From Psettodes erumei (lineage: Eukaryota > Chordata > Actinopteri > Pleuronectiformes > Psettodidae), in contig JAFBJZ010000411.1 in NCBI GenBank assembly GCA_016785225.1, positions 1 through 64,000 of the forward strand: a stretch of 64,000 bases of DNA, given 5' to 3'. The position numbers and the translations under genes are program-made. Below are positions 21,451 through 32,098 of the stretch, in pieces. Under the pieces are notes generated by a model. The model was not told the DNA's origin. It saw only the letters and a list, made by a program, of their open reading frames with translations, and ran no database searches. How positions within the stretch are numbered: position 1 is the first letter of the stretch; every line of letters starts with the position of its first letter.

Positions 21451-21707
21451 AGTTGAACTCCACAGGCTGTGTGCAGGAAGTCAGCTTCTAGATCACGATG
21501 TGCAAAGTCTTTCCAGTCTGAACAAGAGGATAAAACTATACATTTAATCACTTCTTACTCTTGCATTCACATACCAAAAACAACCACATAAAAAACTGTG
21601 AATTTAGGTTTAAAAAACATATTGTGCCATCTGAGTGATGGATATAACACATTGTCCTAATTTAGTCAAACACTGGACAGAATTCATTGTTAACAATGTA
21701 AAAGCAC

Positions 21708-21865
21708 CTGCTGTGTTGAAGATCATTGTAGACAATTTGACTCCATGTGACGCTGACACCAATAGCAGCTACGTATCAACTGCATGTCTGACCTGTGTGC
21801 ACTGGAAAATATACCTTTTTCATTAATCTCCAGAGATAACACAAAGCCTTCTAATTAAGAAGAAG
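21708..21865 (-). promoter_or_regulatory. Leader exon and promoter of R7
   Basis: CTTAATTAGAAGG, ATCTCTGGAGATTAATG, TATA-like GGTATATTTTCC and a leader exon ending at 21708 (CAGCAG then GTGCTT). No copy of the upstream conserved element was found for this gene. Confidence 0.6.
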
Positions 21866-22514
21866 GATAATTTAAACTTTAATGAGCAGTACTTCTTTAC
21901 TGATGTTACTTATTTATCAACTGAAAGTATTCTGTCTTGTCTTTCAACTTCACTGGCAGTTAAAAGATCTCATTTTCATCATTGTTTTGAATTTTGTTGT
22001 GAGAGTGAGCCTTGTGCTTTTGTCTGAATGTGCTTTTTGTTAATTGGACCTGGTAAAAAAAAAATAGAACCACAATACAGTTGTTGGTTTGGTGCTGACA
22101 TGTTTTCAGGCTCTGGGACAGAGTGTAGATGTAACTGTTCTGACTAAGCGACCAGTTTCATTGAGACATCAGAGTTACAGGTACATTAACATGTAATAAT
22201 ATCGCTGTCATCGCAGTTTTTATGAGAATGTGTAAAACTGTTGTACATCACTCATGAATTTTAAACTCTTCTTACGTTGTAATATTTGTAGATTATGTGT
22301 TGCCATCTGTTTATGCTTATAGGCACTGCCCCCTTACAACATCATCCTGTCTACATGGCTGACTCATAGATGGGATGATTGTTTATGAAGGCCTACCTGA
22401 GGCACCTGAAAGGCCTTTTTAGCCAGATATCTGGTCAAATAGAGGACATTTGTTTTTACCTTGAAAATATATGTCATGATAAGGGAATATATTGAGTTCT
22501 AAGTTTTCAAACTG
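21866..22514. other. Non-coding interval upstream of R7
   Basis: AT-rich; no gene, no conserved element and no clear repeat recognised. Confidence 0.5.
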
Positions 22515-22655
22515 CAAAATAACAAGATGCTGCGGCATGGCTGCCCACTGCTATGGGTGTGTTACTGCACCTAGTTTGTGTGGTCTGGACTCAAGGTTGG
22601 GTTTAATGCAGAGGTCAAATTTTCTCTGTGTGTAATCCTCTGCATATTGCTTTAG
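22515..22655. repeat. Fish interspersed repeat fragment
   Basis: Contains GCGGCATGGCTGCCCACTGC and an end with AATGCAGAGGTCAAATTTT. I recognise this as part of a repeat common in fish. The same repeat lies just 3' of R9 (about 26130-26300), at the same distance from an OR 3' end. Confidence 0.55.
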
Positions 22656-22669
22656 GATGGAAAAGGAAT

Positions 22670-22752
22670 TTGATGAGGGTTTGTTATCATTCTCCAGAGT
22701 AGTGCCATGGCTCTCTTTTGAATTCTTGATTTCATACAATAGGATCAAGGGC
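22670..22752 (-). pseudogene. Odorant receptor relic (C-terminal end only)
   Basis: Read on the minus strand this matches the last part of an OR coding exon: CCTATTGTATGAAATCAAG corresponds to NPIVY...EIKN with the SLKTK codons deleted, followed by a decayed GCCATGGCACTACTCTGGAG (the ALALLWR region). The 3' flank (TTTAGGATGGAAAA) matches that of R9. Upstream coding sequence is missing; the transposon fragment begins about where it should continue. Not functional. Confidence 0.75.
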
Positions 22753-22754
22753 AG

Positions 22755-22972
22755 GTGGATCACTGGTTGCTCTGCCTTGGAACACTTTTACACAATCTTG
22801 CCATGATAATTTGGCCCTCATCAAACTCACCCAGATTCTTACACTTGTCATTTTTCCTGTTTCCAATATATCTTTCAACAACTGACTGTTCACTTGATGT
22901 ACCCAACCCCATGATAGGTGCCAGTGTATGTATTCAGTTCACCTCTCAGTAGTTTTACTATTATTTTTACCA
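22755..22972. mobile_element. Degenerate fish DNA-transposon-like repeat, copy 2 (3' part)
   Basis: Retains ATAATTTGGCCCTCATCAAAC, CAACTGACTGTTCACTTG and CCCATGATAGGTGCCAGTG, the right-hand part of the element at 19049-19740. It lies about 0.67 kb beyond the 3' end of R8 and abuts the OR relic. Confidence 0.65.
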
Positions 22973-23640
22973 GACAATTCAAGAGGCATGAAAATCTGAG
23001 ATACAGTTACAGAAGGTCAAGGAGTTTAGTAGACCAAAGTCTTCTTCTAACAGATAAGAGCATGAGCGTTCAAATGTATAAATATCCCACAATTACATTA
23101 CTTTGTATTTAAATTAGCCCACAATATATATGCTGAAAGGAATAGAAATGTGTATTTTAATCACTTTTTTGATTTAATGGTTGTTTGAATAATGGCAGAA
23201 TATCAACAGTATGACTATTAAGAAAAACATATCATTGAATAATAAGGAATAAACATGACTTTAGCAATGTGTGGAGATTTGAGGTTCCCACAACATCAGG
23301 TAAATCTAGACCAAACACACACACACACACACAGATGTTGTCAGTTTTGGGAACATTACATAGACTCTGCATTCATTTCCTGGAGCCTCACCCTAACATT
23401 AACCATAACAACTTCTTATCTAACCCTGACCATTGACCCTAAAACCAGCTTTTTCCCAATGGGATATGACTTTTTGCAGTAATTAGACAAACCTTCCCTG
23501 ATTAACTGGTCATTAGTCTGAAATTAGTCTCAAAGGTAGCCTGTCAGAAGAACACACACAGACACACACAAACTGTCTTGACATTTTCATGACAGTGTCA
23601 AATCCCTCAACACATTACTTGAGGATTGAAAGGGAAGTCG
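22973..23640. other. 3' flank module of R8
   Basis: No gene. Matches the flanks of R5-R7 and R10 (GAGATACAGTTACAGAAGG, then short CA repeats at about 23315-23332 and 23550-23570). Confidence 0.6.
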
Positions 23641-24600
23641 TCAAGGATGTGTTTTCATTCTCATGAGTAGTGTCAGGACTCTATTCTTAATCTCTTTTGT
23701 TTTCAAGGAATATACAATAGGATTAATGCAGGGAGGGAGACAAGAAGCCAGCGACAGGCTCAGCACACGCTGGTCTGGGTCAATGGCTCGTATATATAGC
23801 CCAACTAAGAAAATGGTGAATATAGGAATAAAAAATACAGCAACAAGGATGAGGTGCTCAATGCAAGTGGTGAGAGCTTTCATCATACTGCTGACTGACT
23901 TCATCCTGAACACAGTCACCATGATGCCGAAATAGGATAGACAAATAAACGTAAAGGGGGCCATGAGATTGACCATACTAGAAATTGAAGCATAAGACCA
24001 CTGTAATGAGTAATCATTACAGGCGAGTCTAAACACAGGTGCATAGTCACAGAAATAGCTGAACACTCTGAGTGAACTGCAAAAAGACAGTCGAGTCATT
24101 ATTATTATGCTATATGCTACTTTACTCAGATTTAAAGTCCAAGTTGCACCTAAAATACAGGACATGATCAGCAGTGTATTGAGTAAGTTCTGATGAAGTG
24201 GGAAACATATTGCAATCAACCTGTCATAGGCAAGTATGGCGAGAGCATATGACTCAAGAGATGCAAAAGTATAGTAGACATACATTTGTAAAAGACATAG
24301 GTTGAATGGAACAAAGTTGCTCTGAAAGAGGAATATCTTTATCATGCCAGGAATAGTGCTTGTGTTCAAGATCACATCGATCACTGCAAGGTTGACAACA
24401 GCCAAAAATTTGGGAGTGTGTAAATTTCGGTCAAAAGCAATTATATACATCAATAAAATATTAAACACAAGTGTGACCACATACACAAACGCTAGAAAGA
24501 TGATGTAGACGCTGATGTAGGGAAACGTCTGAAATCCAATGATATAGAAGCCTGGAGGATGAATAACAGAGTCATTTAAAGCAGCCCCAGAAGAAGACAT
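23641..24600 (-). CDS. Odorant receptor R8
   Basis: Intact 319-residue odorant receptor, one residue shorter than its sisters because one isoleucine codon is missing after NDSV. The N-terminus MSSSGAALNDS is shared with R10, and TM3-TM4 (LSKVAYS) also link it to R10. Family motifs are complete. KALTTC is preceded by SSMM instead of SSRM. It starts at the ATG at 24600-24598 with an acceptor upstream. Confidence 0.95.
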   Translation of the reverse strand: MSSSGAALNDSVIHPPGFYIIGFQTFPYISVYIIFLAFVYVVTLVFNILLMYIIAFDRNLHTPKFLAVVNLAVIDVILNTSTIPGMIKIFLFQSNFVPFNLCLLQMYVYYTFASLESYALAILAYDRLIAICFPLHQNLLNTLLIMSCILGATWTLNLSKVAYSIIIMTRLSFCSSLRVFSYFCDYAPVFRLACNDYSLQWSYASISSMVNLMAPFTFICLSYFGIMVTVFRMKSVSSMMKALTTCIEHLILVAVFFIPIFTIFLVGLYIRAIDPDQRVLSLSLASCLPPCINPIVYSLKTKEIKNRVLTLLMRMKTHP

Positions 24601-24860
24601 AGTTAAACCCCACAGGCCGTGTGCAGGAGGTCAGCCTCTGGATCAGTGTGTGCAAAATCTCTCCAGTCTGAAAAAGAGAAGAAAACATAACATTTAATCA
24701 ATTACTCTTTACAATCACATGCTTCCAACAAACACATACAATTTGTTAATTCAGTTAATTAAAATCACAATTTCTCATTATGAGTGATGAATATAACGCA
24801 CTATTAACTATAACTATTAACTATAACTGAGTCAAAAACAGGATAGACCAACGCACGCAC

Positions 24861-25015
24861 TTCTTGTGTTGAAGATTGTCATACACAATGTGACTCCATT
24901 TGATAATGACACCAGTAGCAGTCAATGACTGTCTGCATGTCTGACCCGCGTACAGTTGCCAATATACTCTCTTTATTTATCCCCAGAGATAACATCAAGC
25001 CTTCCAATTAAGAAT
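24861..25015 (-). promoter_or_regulatory. Leader exon and promoter of R8
   Basis: CTTAATTGGAAGG, ATCTCTGGGGATAAATA (O/E-like), TATA-like GAGTATATTGG and a leader exon ending at 24861 with donor GTGCGT. Confidence 0.58.
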
Positions 25016-26130
25016 ACCAAGGATGAACAATACTTTAATGAGCAATACTTTATTACTGAAATGAAAGGTTTATCCATTGAGTGTAGTGTATATTGGCTTA
25101 TCTTCCAGATGAAATTCCTCATTTTTATTTTTATAGTGAATTTTGTTGTGGGTTTGGTGCTGACATGCTTTTGGAATCAGAGACAGGGAATAGATATTAC
25201 TGTCCTGACCAGGAGGCCAGTTACATTGAGACATCAGAGTCACCGGTAGATTTGCCTGTGATGCAGTTGTCATTGTACTTCTAAGAGACTGTTTAAAGTG
25301 TTTGTGTTTTACTCACAAATATTTAAAGTCATGGCCGGCACAGCGCTGTCGTAGTTAGCACTGTCACCTTATAGCTAGAAGGATCTCTGTGTGGCGTTTG
25401 TGTGGTCCCCCACTGATAATAGTTGTGCTTGTGAGTATGAATGGTTGTTGGTCCCAATATCGCATCCCTGTGACAGTATAATAGATTGCTATCACTATAT
25501 AAATATCTGTAATTGACTTGTCATAGACAAGTCTATCACTCTCATACAACATTATGCAATGTACATTTCTGTATACCAACACTGTATTAGCTTTTAGGGT
25601 CTAAACAGCTGATTTTCAGCATTGTGCAGTGAGCATTGTAAAAAATGCAGTGCCAAAAGAAAGGGCAACTCTGCTTCAAAAAAATCCAAACTATTACTTT
25701 AAAATGCTACTGAGATACCTGAAGGGCTTTTTCCATCAGAGATTTGTAAAATCAACAGTTTCAACAGTTTAATGTGATCAAGCTTGTCCTACATTCAAAC
25801 CAAACATTGCATTTTTATTGAACTGCTCTGTTAGAGATACATGGAGGTGTTGTAAAATTTATTAAGCTATAATAACATATGTCATTGAGAAAGTTTCAGA
25901 AAGACTAAAACTTATATAATCAGTAATGAAGATAGATGTTTGAATTCAGCAAATATAATGTATGCAATACAATAAAATTGTGATAAGAGTATGTTTCAAA
26001 TATCAAAATATGTGCATCACAATAAGGGAATACATAGGTTTTTGCATTTTTACTCTGCCAAGTGACCAATGTTGGGGCAGGGGCATGGCCAACAGGCTGA
26101 AGACTTATGGGTGTAGGGAGTGTATGAACA
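25016..26130. other. Non-coding interval between R8 promoter and R9
   Basis: No gene. A decayed fish repeat at about 25325-25480 (CGCTGTCGTAGTTAGCACTG, GAATGGTTGTTGGTCCC) and a block at 25780-25935 similar to the R4 upstream region. The conserved element is not found. Confidence 0.5.
25325..25480. repeat. Decayed fish interspersed repeat
   Basis: The succession of a GTTAGCACTGTCACC-like start, a TCTGTGTGGCGTTTGTGTGG-like middle and a GTATGAATGGTTGTTGGTC-like end resembles a high-copy fish repeat, probably a short non-autonomous element. Class not verified. Confidence 0.5.
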
Positions 26131-26300
26131 TCACCTTTCCTTCTTTCAATACCCACCGCTCAAGTGCCCTTGAACAAAATCTAACTCCCTAACTGTTCCC
26201 CAGGTGCTGTAGTATGGCTGTCCATTGCTCCTAGTGATTGAGTGTATTCCCTATTCATGGATAGATTAAATGTAGAGGACAAACTTCCTATTTGTGTAAT
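26130..26300. repeat. Fish interspersed repeat fragment 3' of R9
   Basis: Contains CTCAAGTGCCCTTGAACAAA, TCCCCAGGTGCTGTAGTATG and an end near TAAATGTAGAGGACAAAC. Same repeat and position as at 22515-22655 next to the OR relic. Confidence 0.6.
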
Positions 26301-26333
26301 CCACCACAGATTGTTTTAGGATGGAAAACGAAA

Positions 26334-27296
26334 TTAACAAGGGTGTGTTCTTATTCTCCAGAGTAGTGCCAGGGCTCTATTTCTTATCTCTTTTGTTTTT
26401 AAGGAATATACAATAGGATTAATGCAGGGAGGGAGGCAAGAGGCCAGCGACAGACTCAGCACACGCTGGTCTGGGTCAATGGATCGTATAAACAGCCCTA
26501 CTAAGTAAATGCCAAATATAGGAATATAAAATACAGCAACAAGGATGAGGTGCTCAATACAGGTGGTGAGAGCTTTCATCCTACTGCTGACTGACTTCAT
26601 CCTGAACACAGTCATTATGATGCTGAAATAAGATAGACAAATAAAAGTAAAGGGGCCCATCAGATTGCCTATAGAAGCTGAAGCCACAGACCACTGTAAT
26701 GAATAATCATTACAGGCGAGTCTAAACACCGGTGCATAGTCACAGAAATAGCTGAACACTCTCACAGAACTGCAGAAAGACAAGTGAGTCATGATTGCAG
26801 TGCTATATGCTAGTAATCCCACATTGTAAACCCAAGTCACACCTACAATTGAAGACATGATTTGTCGTGTGTTGAATATGTTTTGACGAAGAGGAAAACA
26901 TATTGCAATCAACCTGTCATAAGCAAGTATGGCAAGAGCATATGACTCCAGAGATGCAAAAGTATAGTAGACATACATTTGTAAAAGACATAGGTTGAAT
27001 GGAACAAAGTTGTCCTTAAAGAGGAATGTCTTAATCATGCCAGGAATAGTGCTTGTGTTCAAAACCACGTCGATCACTGCAAGGTTGACAACAGCCAAAA
27101 ATTTAGGAGTGTGTAAGGTTTGGTCAAGAGCAATTATATACATCAATAAAATATTGAACACAAGTGTGACCACGTACACAAGTGCTAGAAAGATGATGTA
27201 GACACTGATGTAGGGAAACGTCTGAAATCCAATGATATAGAAGCCTGGAGGATGAATGATGATGGAGTCATTTAAAGTATACCTGGGAAAAGACAT
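26334..27296 (-). CDS. Odorant receptor R9
   Basis: Intact 320-residue odorant receptor with complete family motifs. A two-residue shortening in TM5 (ASIGNLMGP against ASSMANLMGP) is balanced elsewhere, and the tail ends THPC. It has MSSIVGVTWVYNVGLLAYS in TM4, unlike its neighbours, and CSSVRVFSYFC in loop 2, shared with R6. It starts at the ATG at 27296-27294. Confidence 0.95.
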   Translation of the reverse strand: MSFPRYTLNDSIIIHPPGFYIIGFQTFPYISVYIIFLALVYVVTLVFNILLMYIIALDQTLHTPKFLAVVNLAVIDVVLNTSTIPGMIKTFLFKDNFVPFNLCLLQMYVYYTFASLESYALAILAYDRLIAICFPLRQNIFNTRQIMSSIVGVTWVYNVGLLAYSTAIMTHLSFCSSVRVFSYFCDYAPVFRLACNDYSLQWSVASASIGNLMGPFTFICLSYFSIIMTVFRMKSVSSRMKALTTCIEHLILVAVFYIPIFGIYLVGLFIRSIDPDQRVLSLSLASCLPPCINPIVYSLKTKEIRNRALALLWRIRTHPC

Positions 27297-27546
27297 ATTA
27301 AAACCCCACAGGCCGTGTGCAGGAGGTCAGCCTCTGGATCATGATGTATGAAATCTTTCCAGTCTGAAAAAGAGAGAAACAGTCTTACCACATCTTATTT
27401 TTCATGATCACATACTTCAAAGAAATACATAAACACTCATCAATTTAGGTTATTAAAAACATATTTGTCACATTCTAGTTCAAGAATATATTGCGAAATT
27501 ATAGTTGAGTCAAAAACAGGATAGAATACATGCACTATTGATGCAC

Positions 27547-27700
27547 TTGTCTTGAAGATCATACACAATGTGACTCCATATGATGCTGACACCAGTAGCA
27601 ACTACTAACCGGCTGCATGTCTGACCTGTATACGCTGGAAAATATATACTCTTTTTTAATCTCCAGAGATAACATCCAGCCTTCTAATTAAGAATAACAA
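27547..27700 (-). promoter_or_regulatory. Leader exon and promoter of R9
   Basis: CTTAATTAGAAGG, ATCTCTGGAGATTAAAA, TATA-like GAGTATATATTTTCC and a leader exon ending at 27547 with donor GTGCAT. Confidence 0.58.
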
Positions 27701-27904
27701 GGATGAATAATACCCAACTGAAGCATACGTTATTGCTAAAATTAAAGATTTGTACACTGAGAGTCGTGCATTGTCTTCCAACATAATTAGATAGATGCAG
27801 ATAAAACTTCTCAATGTCATTCTCATTCTCATCACAGAAATAGATGAATGATGAGAGAATTGCAAAGACAGTTGTTCCAGTTGTTCCTGTAATGCTTGAG
27901 ATAT

Positions 27905-28525
27905 AGGGACTAGTCCTTTGTTCCTGCGGTCAGCATGTGCCTCATCGCATCCTTTAAATCCTGAAAGCTGCAAGTTGGGGCATAAGCGGGTCAGACTTGG
28001 TTTTCCAACACATGCCACAGATGCTTAATCAGACTGAAATCTGGGGAATTAAGAGTCACACATTGACCTCCTTGTTGTGTTCCTCAAGCCATTCTTGATC
28101 AATGTTTGCAGTATGGCAGGGCAAAGGGCAGTCCTTGCTGCAATATTTCTTGTGTGGGATTGGATAATGTGAGCCAGCCTTTTCTCCCCCATGAGCATCA
28201 ATGAGCCTTAGTTGACGATGACCTTGTTGGTGATGCACCAAGGTTGTCCTTCCTTGAACCATTTTTATACCAGGGATATCTCATAAAACCTCCTTCATGG
28301 AGGTGCTCTGACCCAGTTGTCTTTCCATCACAATTTGGCCTTGGTCAAAGTAGCCGAGATCCTTACACCTACCATTTTTCCTGCTTCCAATACATCTTAA
28401 AGGACTGACTGTTCACTTGCTTCCTTATATATGCCACCCCATGACAGGTGCCAGTGTTATGATCATTAATAATCTGTGTTATGTAATACAGCTATCAGTG
28501 GTTTTAATGTTATGGCTGAGCTGAG
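27905..28525. mobile_element. Degenerate fish DNA-transposon-like repeat, copy 3
   Basis: Contains TTTAAATCCTGAAAGCTGCA, ATGCCACAGATGCTTAATC, CATCAATGAGCCTTAG, GACCCAGTTGTCTTTCCATC, CCCATGACAGGTGCCAG, and ends in CAGTGGTTTTAATGTTATGG, the inverse of the left end of copy 1. Broken in all frames. About 0.64 kb beyond the 3' end of R10. Confidence 0.7.
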
Positions 28526-29162
28526 GTATTTTTAACGTACAATTAAAGAGGCAAATAAATGTGAGATACAGTTACAGAAAGTTGAGGAGTTTATTAGACA
28601 AATGTCTTCCTGTAAAAGATATGGGCCAGAGCAATCAAATCTACAAATACCATACAATTATATTCAAACACAACCAAGTGTACTTTATTTCTAAATAAGT
28701 CATAACAATATATGGTATGAAAAGAATTGCAACATAGGGTTAGGATTAGTGATTTTATTCACTTATTAAACTTGATGGGTGTCTAAATAATGGAAGAATA
28801 TAAAAAACACCATTAATAAAAACATATCATTGAATAATAAGGAATAAAAATAAGACTTCAAAAATGTGTGGAAAAGTGACCAATTTTAAACTGCCTGAGC
28901 CAGAAAAAGGCGCACACACATAAGCTATGGTTACGTGTGGAGACAACCTCAACTCTGCATTCCTTTCCTGGAGACTTAACCCAGCATTAACAACAGCCAC
29001 TACTTGCCTAACCATGCCCAGGACATGACTTTTTTCCATAATCAGACAAGCCTTCCTTGATTAACTACAACAAAGACACAGATGCACACACAAACAGTTT
29101 TGACAGTTTGACAACAGTGTTAAAACCCTCCACACATTACTTTAGGTTTTACATGGAAGTTG
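28526..29162. other. 3' flank module of R10
   Basis: No gene. Matches the R5-R8 flanks (GTGAGATACAGTTACAGAAAG, ATATTCAAACACAACCAAG). Confidence 0.65.
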
Positions 29163-30125
29163 TCAAGGGTGTGTTTTCATTCTCGAGACCAGAGCCATGG
29201 CTCTATTTTTGATCTCTTTTGTTTTCAAGGAATATACAATAGGATTAATGCAGGGAGGGAGACAAGAAGCCAGCGACAGGCTCAGCACACGCTGGTCTGG
29301 ATCAATGGATCGTATAAACAGCCCAACTAAGAAAATAGTAACTATTGGAACATAAAATACAGCAACAAGGATGAGGTGCTCAATGCAAGTGGTGATAGCT
29401 TTCACCCTGCTGCTGACTGACTTCATCCTGAACACAGTCACCATGATGCTGAAATAGGATAGAGAAATAAAAGTAAAGGGGCCAATCAAATTGGCCATAC
29501 TGGAAATTGAAGCATAAGACCACTGTAATGAGTAATCATTACAGGCGAGTCTAAACACTGGTGCATAGTCACAGAAATAGCTGAACACTCTGAGTGAACT
29601 GCAAAAAGACAGTCGAGTCATTATTACTGTACTATATGTTACTTTACTCAGATTGATAATCCAGGTTACGGCTAAAATACAGGACATGATCAGCAGTGTA
29701 TTGAGTAATTTCTGATGAAGAGGAAAACATATTGCAATCAATCTGTCATAGGCAAGTATAGCAAGAGCATATGACTCAAGAGATACAAAAGTATAGTAGA
29801 AATACATTTGTAAAAGACATAGGTTGAATGGAACAAAGTTGTCCTTAAAGAGGAATGTTTTTATCATGCCAGGAATAGTGCTTGTGTTCAAGATCACATC
29901 GATCACTGCAAGGTTGACAACAGCCAAAAATTTGGGAGTGTGTAAATTGCAGTCAAGAGCAATTATGTACATCAACAAAATATTGAACACAATTGTGACC
30001 ACATACACAAATGCTAGAAAGATGATGTAGACACTGATGTAGGGAAATGTCTGAAATCCAATGATATAGAAGCCTGGAGGATGAATGATAACAGAGTCAT
30101 TTAAAGCAGCCCCAGAAGAAGACAT
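29163..30125 (-). CDS. Odorant receptor R10
   Basis: Intact 320-residue odorant receptor, the last of the array. The N-terminus MSSSGAALNDS and TM4 LSKVTYSTVIM pair it with R8. Family motifs are complete, with CDYAPVFRLAC in loop 2 and NPIVYSLK in TM7; the residue before KAITTC is valine (SSRVKAITTC). It starts at the ATG at 30125-30123, with an upstream splice acceptor like its sisters. Confidence 0.95.
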   Translation of the reverse strand: MSSSGAALNDSVIIHPPGFYIIGFQTFPYISVYIIFLAFVYVVTIVFNILLMYIIALDCNLHTPKFLAVVNLAVIDVILNTSTIPGMIKTFLFKDNFVPFNLCLLQMYFYYTFVSLESYALAILAYDRLIAICFPLHQKLLNTLLIMSCILAVTWIINLSKVTYSTVIMTRLSFCSSLRVFSYFCDYAPVFRLACNDYSLQWSYASISSMANLIGPFTFISLSYFSIMVTVFRMKSVSSRVKAITTCIEHLILVAVFYVPIVTIFLVGLFIRSIDPDQRVLSLSLASCLPPCINPIVYSLKTKEIKNRAMALVSRMKTHP

Positions 30126-30316
30126 AGTTAAACCCCACAGGCCGTGTGCAGGAGGTCAGCCTCTGGATCAGTGTGTGCAAAATCTCTCCAGTCTGAAAAA
30201 GAGTTAAACAATTATCATGCATTACTCTCAACAATCATATACTTCAGGCAAACATGTAAACACCTGCATTTAGATTATTAAAAAATCAGGATAGAATAAA
30301 TACACTGCTGATGCAC

Positions 30317-30475
30317 TTCTTGTGTTGAAGATCATCATACACAATGTGACTCCATATGATGCTGACACCAGTTGCAGCCACTGACTGTCTGCACGTCTGA
30401 CCTGTGTACAGTTGAATATATACCCTCTTTATTAATCCCCGGAGATACCCCACTGGTCTTCTAATTCAGATTTAC
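30317..30475 (-). promoter_or_regulatory. Leader exon and promoter of R10
   Basis: A weakened homeodomain site (TGAATTAGAAG), O/E-like GTATCTCCGGGGATTAATA, TATA-like GGTATATATTC and a leader exon ending at 30317 with donor GTGCAT. Confidence 0.58.
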
Positions 30476-31861
30476 ATGGATGAACAGAACTTTATTGAGC
30501 AATACCAAATTACTGAAATTAAAGATTTATCCACTGAGAGCAGTGTATTTTCTTTTAACTTAACTTCCTAATTACTCTAAAATGTCATTGATGTTTTTGT
30601 GAATCTATCCAGCGCATAACTCTATCTCAATAGTAGGAAAACAGTCGTAGTTTTATAAATAACACTGAAACACACCCAGCAATGACTGGAGCAGAAATGT
30701 TAACTATCTCCACATGCATACTTGAGTACAGGCCTTTACAGGCCTTCTTGCCTTTAGCATTTTTCGTGATTAATTAATTTATCATTTTATCAGGCAACAT
30801 AAGGAATTTAGACTGAATGTATGATCTCAGGTCCATAAAATATTTGTTGTTGTTTGGCGTTGACATGAATCCATCTTCGCAGAAGGAGACGAAAATGTTA
30901 TTGAGACGGCAGAATCACAGGTAGATTTGCCCTTTATACAATTCTGTCATCGTTGTTTCAGGAGAATTTGTATTTCACATATTAATATTCAGAGAGCTGT
31001 TACTTTGTCGATATTAGTAAATTGTCTACCTGAGACATTGTGCCTTTTAAGTCAAAGACCTGGTAACAAAAACCTCTTGACTCGTCAGGTCCCATAATTG
31101 TCCTAATGGAAACCAGAGGTGGTTCTGGTCTTGATTTTTTTGCTCTCTTGTGATTAGAATGAAGATGACATGGATGTCACTTAGAGAGAGAGAACTCCTA
31201 GCTTGCGTAAACTAAATTCTAAAGTGAATGAAAAACAAAACATGTCAACATGTCTGATCCCCTTTGAGAGTGCATTAATTGTCCAACATTACATAACTGC
31301 CCTAGACAAAAAGACTTTCTCTTGCATCTGACACCTTGGAGGCATCCTAATGAACCAAATGTAAGATTTCATCATCTGCAACTGGTTCTGCTGCTGGTTA
31401 AAGATCCTGCCTGCAACAACCAAACAAAACTTTTGCCAGTTGAACATTACTTAATCTCTCTTGTTATTTATTATCAGGTCTTGGAGTCTCTACCAGCTTT
31501 TGCCCAAGTGCATGTCTTTAGAATTAACAACTTATTTCTTTCTACAGCAAGGCTTGTGTCTGGGGCTTCATTAAACCTTTAACACAATAGCTTGCACAAG
31601 TCGGCAATTAATAAATGATCAAAGCTGAGATTGGGAGAAGATCATTGGACTCCCGTATTCAGTCATGACTAATAGAAATACACTTTATTCCCTGTGACTG
31701 CACACTTTTTATAAATGAAGACATACAGTAGAGTGCAATAATCGGTATATACAGTTAGACAAGGCTGTTGTCACATAAAAAGTAAAAAAAATGTCCATAC
31801 TTTGCATGAACTTGGAGCACATGAAGGGACTTAACAACAAAATATGATGACACTATGAACA
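30476..31861. other. Non-coding region upstream of R10
   Basis: AT-rich, no gene or repeat recognised with confidence. Confidence 0.4.
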
Positions 31862-32098
31862 GTGTTCCCTGAAGGGGCTTTTATCACTAAAGAGGACACG
31901 GTGACCCCCACAAAAGGATCCTGCACCGCCTTTTTGACTCCTGGGAACTCTGCTAATGAGCCCTATTTGTGATGTCATTACCAAAGGGTGCTGGTTAATG
32001 ACCTTGCCTGTAACAAACAAACCTTTTACTGTTCACACTTAAGCCTAATTAATCTCATCTGCATCCATTAGGAGATTTTGCACTCTTGCAATTAAAAC
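31862..32098 (+). promoter_or_regulatory. OR-linked conserved element, copy 6 (upstream of R10)
   Basis: AGTGTTCCCTGAAGGGG, TTTATCACTAAAGAGG, TTTTTGACTCCTGGGAACTC, CTAATGAGCCCTATTTGTG, TTAATGACCTTG, TAACAAACAAACCTTTTACT and CCTAATTAATCTCATC. The near-palindromic ACTCCTGGGA is an added O/E-like site shared with copy 8. About 1.7 kb upstream of R10, at the edge of the array. Confidence 0.7.
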
